Of a stretch of DNA of 39,926 nucleotides, positions 1-7,502 are shown one piece after another. A program made the translations under genes and the position numbers. The DNA is from Nostocales cyanobacterium Centralia_MAG_434 (GTDB lineage: Bacteria; Cyanobacteriota; Cyanobacteriia; Cyanobacteriales; Nostocaceae), in assembly GCA_021324415.1 (NCBI GenBank), contig JAJPJF010000093.1:1-39926 (forward strand). Direction: 5' to 3'. The notes under the pieces are model-generated. The model had not been told where the DNA came from. It did not search any database and saw only the letters and a list, made by a program, of their open reading frames with translations. Every line of letters begins with the position of its first letter. Within the stretch, counting starts at the first letter, position 1.

Positions 1-1
1 A

Positions 2-1192
2 ATATTTGCAGGGGCAGCAGAAGCTTTTGGTGAAAGAATTTCTGTTGTAGAAAATGTTTTCATTTCTAAGCCTTTGATCTTTTCTGAAAAAGAGACTCAG
101 ACCGTGCAATTGATAATTACACCGGAAGAATCTCAAAAGGCTTCATTTCAACTTTTTAGCCTAGTTGTCGGTGAGGAAGATGAACAGGTCATTTGGACCC
201 TGGTTGCTAATGGACAGATCCGACTCAACGCTACAGAAATCAATGCTTCTACCCACAAGAGCTTATCTTTTGCAGAAGTCCAAGCACAATACTCAGAAGA
301 GACTCCTGTTTCTCAATTTTATCAGCTCTTAGCTGAACGGGGTGGTGACCTAGGTCCTAGCTGTCAAGGGTTAGAACGACTTTGGCGACGGGAGGGAGCA
401 GCACTAGGGCAAATACGGCATCCAGAAATCAACGAGCGAGATAATGAATTATACTATTTACCGTTGGGAAGTATGGACGCCTTCTTTCAGCTTTTAGGTG
501 CTAGTTTCCCCGCAACATTACCGGATAATTATTTGCTCTCAGGGTTAGAAAGTTTTCGATTTTATGGAAGTTCCGGTAACTCATTTTGGGGTATAGCTAA
601 GCTTCAACTTGGTGACGACCATACAGATTACAAGGAGACCGTTTTAGGAGATCTTCAGTTATTTAACGAAGACGGACAGCTTGTGGCGCAAGTTGTGAAT
701 GCACAGTTAAAGCGTGTCAATCGAGAGGCTCTACAACGTGCAGCTTTGCTTGGTAAAGGAACTGGACACACTGCAACTCAAACTAGAAAAGGTAGTCTCT
801 CAACAGAAAAATTGCTTGCTGCTGAACCACAACAACGCCAACCAATGCTGGAGAGATATTTACTGGAAGAATTTGCTAGAGCTTTACAAATTCCTGAGTG
901 TGATTTGAATTTGCAACAGTCTCTTGTTTCACAAATCGACTCCCTTATTGTGGTTGAAATGAAAAATCAAATCGAGTTTGACCTACAGATTGTTGTACCA
1001 GCGACAAAGTTCTTTGAAGAAACTAGCATTGCACAGCTTGCAGCTTTTATATTTAACCAGCTGAACTTAGACTCGTCCACTGTATTGTCAAGTCTAGAAG
1101 GTGCAGATGATGAAGCATTAGCACAAGCGCTAGAAGAGTTAGATGATTTATCAGAAGAAGAAGCTCAGGCAATGCTGACGGCAAAATTATAG
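2..1192 (+). CDS. Modular polyketide synthase, C-terminal part (dehydratase + ACP), 5' truncated by window edge
   Basis: The reading frame is open from base 2 with no start, so the true start lies upstream; a TTG at 74 is internal. The visible 396 residues look like the C-terminal half of a type I PKS. The first ~250 resemble a PKS dehydratase double-hotdog: an opening AGAAEAFG-like segment, then LPLGSMDAFFQLLG, whose DxxxQ (Asp159 of the fragment) fits the second catalytic position. The HxxxGxxxxP motif must lie before the window. Residues ~275-345 form an acyl carrier protein with the attachment serine in QIDSLIVVE (Ser314). The last ~40 residues are an acidic helix ending EELDDLSEEEAQAML, the kind of C-terminal docking tail common on cyanobacterial PKS/NRPS subunits. 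No thioesterase follows, and the next gene is a reductase, which suggests reductive chain release. The DH+ACP assignment is firm; substrate and product are unknown. Confidence 0.85.
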   Translation: MFAGAAEAFGERISVVENVFISKPLIFSEKETQTVQLIITPEESQKASFQLFSLVVGEEDEQVIWTLVANGQIRLNATEINASTHKSLSFAEVQAQYSEETPVSQFYQLLAERGGDLGPSCQGLERLWRREGAALGQIRHPEINERDNELYYLPLGSMDAFFQLLGASFPATLPDNYLLSGLESFRFYGSSGNSFWGIAKLQLGDDHTDYKETVLGDLQLFNEDGQLVAQVVNAQLKRVNREALQRAALLGKGTGHTATQTRKGSLSTEKLLAAEPQQRQPMLERYLLEEFARALQIPECDLNLQQSLVSQIDSLIVVEMKNQIEFDLQIVVPATKFFEETSIAQLAAFIFNQLNLDSSTVLSSLEGADDEALAQALEELDDLSEEEAQAMLTAKL

Positions 1193-1260
1193 CAAAAGCT
1201 GTAATGACAAGGGTTTATATCTTACTTCTATCTAGGAGAAAAATATAAACCTAACAACGG

Positions 1261-1390
1261 GCACATCCCAATTTGGCAGATTTATTTTGTAGTGCGTTCG
1301 CGAAGCATGTGCCTTGCACTCACATCTTGCTCGCTGGATATATCACGCGAGCGAAATGCTCACACTACTTATTCCATTCAGAGGATGCTC
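1261..1390. repeat. MITE-like dispersed repeat, copy 1
   Basis: The two ends match the ends of the element at 38070-38146 read in reverse. The left end shares ATCCCAATTT followed by GCAGATTTATTTTGTAGTGC; the right end shares CACTACTTATTCCATTCAG followed by GGATGCT. The interior here is about 50 bp longer and contains GCGAAGC/GCGAGCG-type hairpin sequence. The ends are inverted with respect to each other (CATCC...GGATG). It sits between the PKS and thioester reductase genes and fills most of that gap. There is no coding capacity, so a non-autonomous element is inferred. Confidence 0.7.
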
Positions 1391-1430
1391 CCCGTAACAA
1401 CTTATTTCAGCAGATAAAAGGAAGTTTTTG

Positions 1431-2750
1431 ATGAGTGATCTTTCTCAGCGTATTTCGGCTCTGTCTCCAGCTAAGCGTGAACTTTTGCTTCGACGTTTTA
1501 AAAACAACAAAGAGGCTCTTCAACCAACTGATTTATCTAACATCGATATTGTTGGTATGACAGTTGAGCAGCTTGAAGCAGAAGCTGTATTAGACTCTGA
1601 TATTTATCCTGCTACAGAATTTACAGGAGTTGTCAAAGAGCCAAATGCTATATTCTTAACTGGAGCGACTGGATTTATTGGAGCCTTTTTACTAGATGAA
1701 ATATTACAGCAAACTTCCGCAGATGTTTACTGTTTGGTACGTGCATCTGACATCAAACAAGGTCAACAAAGAATTCAGAAAAACTTAGAATCTTACTTAA
1801 TTTGGGATGAGAGTAAAAATTCTAGAATTATACCGATAATCGGAGATTTGACTCAGCCACATTTGGGTTTGTCTGAAGAACAGTTTCAGGCGATGGCAAA
1901 TCAAATTGATGTGATCTATCACTGCGGTGCATTAGTAAAGTGGACATATCCATACATCGCTTTGAAAGCCGCGAATGTCTTTGGAACAAAGAAAATTATT
2001 CGTTTGGCATGTCAAAATAAAGTCAAGCCTTTGCATTTCATTTCAACTGTTGGTGTTTTCTCATCACCAGCTTATAAACATGATATAGTTACAGAAGATG
2101 AACCACTAAAAAATACTAATACACTCTACAATGGCTATGCTCAAAGCAAATGGGTTGCTGAGAAGCTAGTTCAAATTGTTGGTTCTAGAGGATTACCAAT
2201 CACTATTCACAGGCCAAACACTGAAGGACACAGTCAAACAGGTGTCTTTAATAAAGATGATCATTTGTGCAAAATCATTAAAGGATGTATTCAACTTGGA
2301 AGTGTGCCAGTGGATTTAGGGATGGTGGTCGCTAGTGCTCCAATTGACTATGTCAGCAAGGCTATTGTTTACCTTTCGAGACAACAAAAGTCTTTTGGTA
2401 AAGTATTTCACCTAGTCAATCCTCACCCTATTCAATGGAACGAGTGGCTTGCCTGCATCTTTTCTCTTGGCTACTTGCTTAGAGAGCTTCCTTATCACGA
2501 GTGGAAGGCAGAATTGATGAGCCAAATTAAGAACGAAAAGAACAATGAATTATACGCTTTTTCACCTTTTTTTTCTGATGCCATGCTTGAGCAAGCGAAA
2601 TCACCAGTATTTGATAGCAAAAATACAATAGATGGCCTAAAAGGTACATCTATTGTGTGTCCACCCATAGATTCTAAATTGCTAAAAACTTACTTTTCTT
2701 ATTTCATTCATAGTGGTTTTTTAAATGCCCCAGAATTAAGCATGAACTAG
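1431..2750 (+). CDS. Thioester reductase-domain protein (NAD(P)H-dependent chain-release reductase)
   Basis: An extended short-chain dehydrogenase of 439 residues, of the thioester-reductase/carboxylic-acid-reductase R-domain type. It has a Rossmann motif GATGFIG at about residues 78-84 after a LDSDIYPA lead-in typical of these domains, and the catalytic YAQSK (Tyr236, Lys240). This family reduces an acyl chain tethered to an ACP to an aldehyde, and sometimes on to the alcohol. The first ~25 residues (LSQRISALSPAKRELLLRR) look like the short N-terminal docking helix found on cyanobacterial PKS/NRPS subunits, pairing with the acidic tail of the PKS before it. ATG at 1431 is preferred over TTG 1428 because AAAGGAAG lies just upstream. 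The gene follows the PKS after 238 bp occupied by a repeat. The family is clear; release of this PKS's product is inferred. Confidence 0.88.
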   Translation: MSDLSQRISALSPAKRELLLRRFKNNKEALQPTDLSNIDIVGMTVEQLEAEAVLDSDIYPATEFTGVVKEPNAIFLTGATGFIGAFLLDEILQQTSADVYCLVRASDIKQGQQRIQKNLESYLIWDESKNSRIIPIIGDLTQPHLGLSEEQFQAMANQIDVIYHCGALVKWTYPYIALKAANVFGTKKIIRLACQNKVKPLHFISTVGVFSSPAYKHDIVTEDEPLKNTNTLYNGYAQSKWVAEKLVQIVGSRGLPITIHRPNTEGHSQTGVFNKDDHLCKIIKGCIQLGSVPVDLGMVVASAPIDYVSKAIVYLSRQQKSFGKVFHLVNPHPIQWNEWLACIFSLGYLLRELPYHEWKAELMSQIKNEKNNELYAFSPFFSDAMLEQAKSPVFDSKNTIDGLKGTSIVCPPIDSKLLKTYFSYFIHSGFLNAPELSMN

Positions 2751-2836
2751 GAAGAATGGAATAATTTTTCTCAAATTACTACTAGTGCAAGTGTTTGAGA
2801 AGCTTAATTTTTTCTATTTTTAAGTAGGATTGACAA

Positions 2837-3424
2837 ATGAGCAAAACATACAATATAAATGAAGAATTAGATGTAGCAGAAGCTGTTGGCAGATCTGAAA
2901 CTACTCAAGAGCTTTTAGAAGCTGTCAATGGGAAGATAGAGCGTCTAGAAGAACGCAAGAGGCGTTTCTATGCTGAAATAAAAATCCCCTATTCATTAGA
3001 GGAAGTCTGGCAAGTGTTAACAGACTATGAAGCCTTTCCTGAATTCATGAATAACTTAAAACAAATTCGACGTCTGGAACAGCCAACAGGAAAGATTCGC
3101 CTCGAAAAAATTCTCATCAAGAAATTCATGGGTATGCAGTTCAATGCTCGTATGGTTGCGGATGTAGAACAACAATATCCCTATGAGATTCGTGAAAATT
3201 TGGTAGAGGGAGATTTTCAGAGCTACTCTGTTTGTTGGCAACTGAACCCTTTGTCTCTAGGAGGGTCCAAGGTTGGAGTTAACTTGGTTTATGACCTTTT
3301 GGTAGTGCCAAAGCGTATATTTCCAGGAGCTCTCGTGGAATACTTTTTGAGCCAAGATGTGCCAAAACATATTCTAGCAGTACGTCAGCGAGTAGAAACC
3401 CTATTTGGTTCAACTAGCTCTTAG
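2837..3424 (+). CDS. SRPBCC / polyketide cyclase-dehydrase (COQ10-like) family protein
   Basis: A 195-residue protein whose residues ~45-190 form an SRPBCC (START-like) fold. The strand pattern FYAEIKIPYSLEEVWQVLTD followed by YEAFPEFMNNLKQIRRLE is diagnostic of the Polyketide_cyc/COQ10 branch. Such proteins have a hydrophobic cavity and either bind lipids (COQ10) or help cyclise poly-beta-keto chains. Many cyanobacterial members are uncharacterised, so a catalytic role is not proved. The first ~40 residues are charged and probably helical. The gene lies 86 bp after the thioester reductase and 71 bp before the halogenase-like gene, on the same strand, so it probably belongs to one transcript and acts on the same chain. 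Family confidence is high; function is inferred. Confidence 0.8.
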   Translation: MSKTYNINEELDVAEAVGRSETTQELLEAVNGKIERLEERKRRFYAEIKIPYSLEEVWQVLTDYEAFPEFMNNLKQIRRLEQPTGKIRLEKILIKKFMGMQFNARMVADVEQQYPYEIRENLVEGDFQSYSVCWQLNPLSLGGSKVGVNLVYDLLVVPKRIFPGALVEYFLSQDVPKHILAVRQRVETLFGSTSS

Positions 3425-3495
3425 TAAAAACTAACCTTCAACAACAATCGACCAAAGCTTTTTGTAAACCCTAACTTACCAGAGGTTTGTGATTT

Positions 3496-4938
3496 ATGGA
3501 TTTTCAAAATTACAGTCATTACGATGTCGTAGTTATTGGTGGAGGACCTGCTGGCTCAACCCTATCTACATTATTAGCTCGGCAGGGACATCGAGTTTTA
3601 GTACTTGAGCGCGAGAAATTTCCCCGTTTTCATGTAGGTGAGTCTCTGTTAGTTGGAACCCAACGGCTTTGGGAAAAGCTAGGAATTGCAGACTCACTCA
3701 TGCATCTTGGCAATACATTTAAATTTGGTGCAGAGATGCGGGTTGGATTTGATCCGCAAAAGTCTGAGTATGAGAAGAGCACTGCTCATTACTATAACTT
3801 TCCCAGACAATGTCTTCAATCACGCTCTTTTGGCTATCAGGTAGAGCGCAGTCAGTTTGACTCATTTCTACTCAACCATGCTCGCGAAGAGGGAGTTTCA
3901 GTTATAGAAGAAGCAGCGGTTAAAGAAATTCTTTGGGAAGGTGACAAAGCAACTGCAGTCCGTTGGAGAACCAAAGATGGTGTTGAATATATCACCAAAG
4001 CGGGATGTGTTGCTGACTGCTCAGGCAGACAAGCGTTTATCTCCCGTAGCCGCAATTTACTAGTCCGGGATGAGGTCATCAAGACTTCGACAGTCTTTGG
4101 TCACTTTAAGCATGTCACGCGTGACCCTGGTATTCGCCAAGGCTACTTCAATGGTTACTTCATTGAGAATGGTTGGTTCTGGTTTATCCCATTGCACTCG
4201 GATATTATGAGTGTAGGGTTAGTCATGAATGAGCCAGAAACTAATTGGTGGAGCCAAAAGAGCCCAGAGGAGGTTTTGCTCACCTACATCAACCGATACA
4301 AATTTATTCGCGATCGCTTTGAGCATGCTGAGCAATACTCTAAAGTCCGAACTTTACGCGATCTGCCCTACACTTCAAAACGCTTTACAGGAGATGGCTG
4401 GATTCTTGTAGGTGACGCAGGTTTCTTTGTTGATCCGCTTTACTCATCTGGTGTTCATATTGCCTTTGAATCAGCAGAAAAAGCAGCAGACGCCATTGAT
4501 GAATTTTTGAAGAGCAATCGAAATCTGAAGAGCTTCAAAAAGTTTGAGAAGTGGTCTCAGAAAGAGCAATTCCTGGTTGCTACAACTATGCGTCTCCAGT
4601 ATCAGTCGTTGAAATATCAATTCACTGTAGAGACATCGCTCAAGCTCAGTGGCAGATACAGTAATGACTGGGACAATCCTTTCCTGCGACGCTTGCTGAT
4701 GTGGGGTAATGGATATTTTGAGAAGTACCTCTGGGCAGTGTATATTAGCTGGACTGTTACCATTCTGTTAATTACGATGGGTCAGTTGCAAGCAAAAATT
4801 TTCAATAAGCCAGGCTGGGATAGCCACGCAAAATTCTGCTCAGAGCCGCCTTTGGTAATTCCAAAATCAGCAGAATTTATGGCGGCAAAAGATAGCGATG
4901 CAGTTCCATCACCTGCATTAGCTAACGTAGCCGGATAA
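3496..4938 (+). CDS. Flavin-dependent halogenase-like FAD oxidoreductase
   Basis: A 480-residue flavoprotein. The N-terminus has the FAD dinucleotide motif VVVIGGGPAGS (residues ~11-21), followed by EREKFPRFHVGESLL. Three features favour a halogenase over a hydroxylase or geranylgeranyl reductase: a lysine at residue 76 (TFKFGAE) where halogenases carry their hypohalous-acid lysine; the WxWxIP motif (WFWFIP); and a FxxPxxSxG motif in FVDPLYSSG. It needs reduced flavin from a partner, and no flavin reductase is visible nearby. Phenolic or pyrrolic rings bound to carrier proteins are the usual substrates of this class, but nothing here fixes the substrate. Residues ~411-431 are strongly hydrophobic, suggesting membrane attachment. 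RBS AGAGG at 3481. Alternative: another group A FAD monooxygenase of the same superfamily. Confidence 0.78.
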   Translation: MDFQNYSHYDVVVIGGGPAGSTLSTLLARQGHRVLVLEREKFPRFHVGESLLVGTQRLWEKLGIADSLMHLGNTFKFGAEMRVGFDPQKSEYEKSTAHYYNFPRQCLQSRSFGYQVERSQFDSFLLNHAREEGVSVIEEAAVKEILWEGDKATAVRWRTKDGVEYITKAGCVADCSGRQAFISRSRNLLVRDEVIKTSTVFGHFKHVTRDPGIRQGYFNGYFIENGWFWFIPLHSDIMSVGLVMNEPETNWWSQKSPEEVLLTYINRYKFIRDRFEHAEQYSKVRTLRDLPYTSKRFTGDGWILVGDAGFFVDPLYSSGVHIAFESAEKAADAIDEFLKSNRNLKSFKKFEKWSQKEQFLVATTMRLQYQSLKYQFTVETSLKLSGRYSNDWDNPFLRRLLMWGNGYFEKYLWAVYISWTVTILLITMGQLQAKIFNKPGWDSHAKFCSEPPLVIPKSAEFMAAKDSDAVPSPALANVAG

Positions 4939-4950
4939 TCATATATTGCA

Positions 4951-5050
4951 AACGGGTGAAACATAAACTTTTTTCATACTGAGCGAAGCGTAGTGTGGCG
5001 AAGTACTCAAAAATTCTTCGCTTCGCGAAGTATGAGAGTTATAACCCGTT
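4951..5050. repeat. Nested inverted repeat after the halogenase-like gene
   Basis: An outer pair AACGGGT (4951-4957) and ACCCGTT (5044-5050) encloses an inner imperfect 16-bp inverted repeat, CATACTGAGCGAAGCG (4975-4990) against CGCTTCGCGAAGTATG (5019-5034), with two mismatches. The GCGAAGC core resembles short hairpin repeats common in Nostocales. It may end the upstream transcript. It separates the PKS-to-halogenase genes from the SBBP gene. Confidence 0.6.
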
Positions 5051-5115
5051 TTTTAAGTTTCAATTACTAATGAGAATGTATCTCGAAGTCAGTACTACTA
5101 GACGTTTCTAAGTTA

Positions 5116-5259
5116 AATCTCAGTGATGATTACTTTCAGTAAGTGGGTGAGACGCCGTCTAAAGGCGCGGTTGCGGTTAAAGAGCAGATTAAACAACTTA
5201 GCACTACTGGCATTGACGTCTCTTCTGGTGTTACTACAGATGACGGCAGCAATGTCTAC
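5116..5259 (+). repeat. Diverged out-of-frame copy of the first SBBP-repeat segment
   Basis: This stretch is a diverged copy of 5954-6091 in the same gene. A hand alignment gives 25 mismatches over 138 aligned bases plus one 6-base insertion. In the frame that matches the downstream copy it reads NLSDDYFQ, a stop at 5140-5142, then VGETPSKGAVAVKEQIKQ and onward. The open frame of the SBBP gene crosses it in a different frame. See the findings for the consequence. Confidence 0.85.
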
Positions 5260-7243
5260 CGATCAAGGTTCAACGACTCAAGCACAGTCCGATTTGCTAC
5301 AAAACCTTCTCAATGGACTATCAAACAACGGTGGCTCGCTGACTAAGCTAATAGACAGTGGCAACTTAAATGGACTTGTTTCTGATAGTAATGGCGAGAT
5401 TACCAATGGTACTCCAAATGATACTCTTCGTTTAGAAATAATTGAGCGCATTAGTCAGACTTTAAAAAGTAATTTTCTGGATAACTTAGATGACAGTATT
5501 CTCGCGTCATCAAATGTACCACAAAGCTTGGCAGCCCTAGGCACAACATTTATTGAAGTTGGTACGCCTAGTGGTGATGATGTGTTCTTTACAGGCACTT
5601 CGCGAACTGATGTTATCTTAAGTCGTCAAGGGAATGATGTGTTACTAGCTGTTGATCCAGGTGCAGCTCATCCTGGTCAAGGGGAAATCGATTTTTTAGC
5701 TGGTGGTTCTGACAAAGACACATTTGTTCTTGGTGACTGGAGAAATGTGTACTACGATAGCGGTGACACTCATGACTTAGCTTCAATCCTAGACTTTAAC
5801 CCCAGCGAAGATACTATTCAGATCCATGGTAAAGCGAGTAACTACCAACTAGTAGATTTCTCACAGTTGCAAATCTCTGGTCAAGGAACCGCAATATTGA
5901 CAAGTGGATCTACACCTGATGTTGTTGCCATATTACCAGATGTCTCCAACTTGAATCTCAGTGATGAATACTTCCAGTACATGGGTAATACTCCACCTAA
6001 AGGTCCAGTTAAAGCACAGATTAAACAATTTGGGACTACTGGTATTGACTTCTCTTCTGGTGTTGCTATAGATGACTTTAGCAATGTCTATTTGACAGGA
6101 GCAACCACTAGTTCTTTGGGAGGATCGAATGCTGGCGAAGAAGACGCTTGGGTAGCTAAGTATGATAGTGGTGGCAATCAGCAGTGGATTCAACAGTTTG
6201 GGAGTTCCAGTAAAGATCAGTCTTTAAGCGTCGCTACTGATCACAATGGCAATGTCTACTTGACAGGATTGACTTTCGGCAACTTAGGAGGAACAAATGC
6301 TGGAACAGCAGAACGGGACGCCTGGGTAGCAAAGTATAACAACAATGGTAACCAGCAGTGGATTCGACAGTTTGGAACACCCGAACTTGACAAGAGTTAT
6401 GGTGTTGCCACTGATGATGCTGGCAATGTCTACCTGACGGGATACACTCGTGGAGATTTAGCAGTACACAACGTAAATAGTCACACAGATACTTGGGTAG
6501 CTAAGTATGATACTGATGGCAATCAACAGTGGATTCGACAATTTGGAACTTCTAATTATGAGGATTCTTTTAGCATTGCTGTCGATAGTGCTGGCAACAC
6601 CTATGCTGGAGGAGATATTTTTCCAAGTTCCGATAGTGAGAATTACGACGCCAAAATACTCAAATATGATACCAATGGCAATCTGAAGTGGTTTAAACAG
6701 TTTGGGTCTTCTGATTTTGATTTCTTGTGGCATGTTGCAACTGATCGTGATGGTAATGTCTTTGCTACAGGAGCGACCAATGGTAACTTGGGAGGCTCTC
6801 ATATAGGCGCACAAGAAGATGCTTGGATAGCTAAGTTTGATACAAATGGTAATCAGCAGTGGGCGAAGCAGTTGGGGACTTCTGGTGGCGATACCATTGC
6901 CTATGGCGACGCCACTGACCAATTCGGCAATGTCTATGTAGCCGGAGGAACCAATGGTAATTTGAAAGGCTCTAATGCTGGGTCTTATGATGCCTGGGTG
7001 GCGAAGTATGATAGGAACGGCAATCAGGTATGGATTCAGCAATTTGGCACACCTGAGTATGACAAAGCTTTTAGTATAGCCGTCAATAGCACTGGTCAAG
7101 TTTATGTTTCAGGGTCTACTGAAGGTTCTGCAGGGGCAACCAACAGCGGATCTGATGATGTCTGGGTAGCCAAGCTTTCCGCAAAAAATGGAAAATTATA
7201 CCAAGTTGCTAAAGATAGGATTGTTTGGAGCCAAGCTCTCTAG
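5126..7243 (+). CDS. RTX-like calcium-binding / seven-bladed SBBP beta-propeller protein
   Basis: About 705 residues. Residues ~10-43 form a basic then hydrophobic leader (WVRRRLKARLRLK, then LALLALTSLLVLLQMTAAM) that looks like a signal peptide or anchor. Residues ~150-250 resemble an RTX/hemolysin-type calcium-binding region (GDDVFFTGTSRTDV, DRQGNDVL-like, SDKDTFVLGD, DFNPSEDTIQI). From ~300 to 690 there are seven SBBP repeats of ~56 residues, each opening FGT/FGS and containing NVYLTG, DAWVAKYD and GNQQWI, which is exactly one seven-bladed propeller. A secreted or surface role is inferred. The start is uncertain: GTG 5123 or ATG 5126 gives the leader, while ATG 5252 would drop it and begin STDQGSTTQAQ. 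The leader is encoded by an out-of-frame copy of repeat DNA, so it may be an accident. It sits inside a biosynthetic cluster with no obvious enzymatic role. Confidence 0.75.
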   Translation: MITFSKWVRRRLKARLRLKSRLNNLALLALTSLLVLLQMTAAMSTDQGSTTQAQSDLLQNLLNGLSNNGGSLTKLIDSGNLNGLVSDSNGEITNGTPNDTLRLEIIERISQTLKSNFLDNLDDSILASSNVPQSLAALGTTFIEVGTPSGDDVFFTGTSRTDVILSRQGNDVLLAVDPGAAHPGQGEIDFLAGGSDKDTFVLGDWRNVYYDSGDTHDLASILDFNPSEDTIQIHGKASNYQLVDFSQLQISGQGTAILTSGSTPDVVAILPDVSNLNLSDEYFQYMGNTPPKGPVKAQIKQFGTTGIDFSSGVAIDDFSNVYLTGATTSSLGGSNAGEEDAWVAKYDSGGNQQWIQQFGSSSKDQSLSVATDHNGNVYLTGLTFGNLGGTNAGTAERDAWVAKYNNNGNQQWIRQFGTPELDKSYGVATDDAGNVYLTGYTRGDLAVHNVNSHTDTWVAKYDTDGNQQWIRQFGTSNYEDSFSIAVDSAGNTYAGGDIFPSSDSENYDAKILKYDTNGNLKWFKQFGSSDFDFLWHVATDRDGNVFATGATNGNLGGSHIGAQEDAWIAKFDTNGNQQWAKQLGTSGGDTIAYGDATDQFGNVYVAGGTNGNLKGSNAGSYDAWVAKYDRNGNQVWIQQFGTPEYDKAFSIAVNSTGQVYVSGSTEGSAGATNSGSDDVWVAKLSAKNGKLYQVAKDRIVWSQAL

Positions 7244-7397
7244 TGGACTGGCTTTTGAGCAAATAATACGCTCTAAAACAACTTAGTATTACTAGACTTT
7301 GACCCATCTCGTAGTGGATTTGCTGGCTAGGATCGCGATCAATCGGATTGCTCTTAACAACAAAGAACTTAATGTCTCGCTCACCGTACTTGTTCAT
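7209..7397 (-). pseudogene. Possible unrecognised gene remnant between the SBBP and FAAL genes
   Basis: On the minus strand, about 40 codons read NKYGERDIKFFVVKSN followed by PIDRDPSQQIHYEMG. The composition looks like real protein rather than random intergenic frame. The rest of this frame is unconvincing and no RBS was found. I do not recognise the family. It could be the tail of a deleted gene or chance. Confidence 0.2.
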
Positions 7398-7502
7398 CAG
7401 TGTACCAATTGATAGTGTGGGGTGCCTAGCCTCTTAGAGTGGGTGATGGGACATTTTATTACTAGTAATAAGGATCAAAAACATTTTGTTACTTGACAAC
7501 AG

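Noticed and set aside
3496-4938. Geranylgeranyl reductase annotation for the FAD enzyme
   Set aside because: General similarity exists, but the WxWxIP and FxxPxxSxG motifs and Lys76 fit halogenases better; kept only as an alternative.
5143-5346. 67-codon frame starting at GTG 5143 that matches the SBBP repeat
   Set aside because: It is the original frame of the duplicated segment, cut by stops and without its own RBS; treated as a remnant, not a gene.
6458-7099. Long open frame (213 codons) antisense to the SBBP repeats
   Set aside because: It mirrors the repetitive codon pattern of the propeller gene; its own repeats follow the blades and it has no RBS or recognisable domain.
6010-7190. 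Regularly spaced DNA repeats resembling an array
   Set aside because: The period is about 170 bp, coding, and divergent at third positions. They are the seven SBBP blades, not CRISPR.
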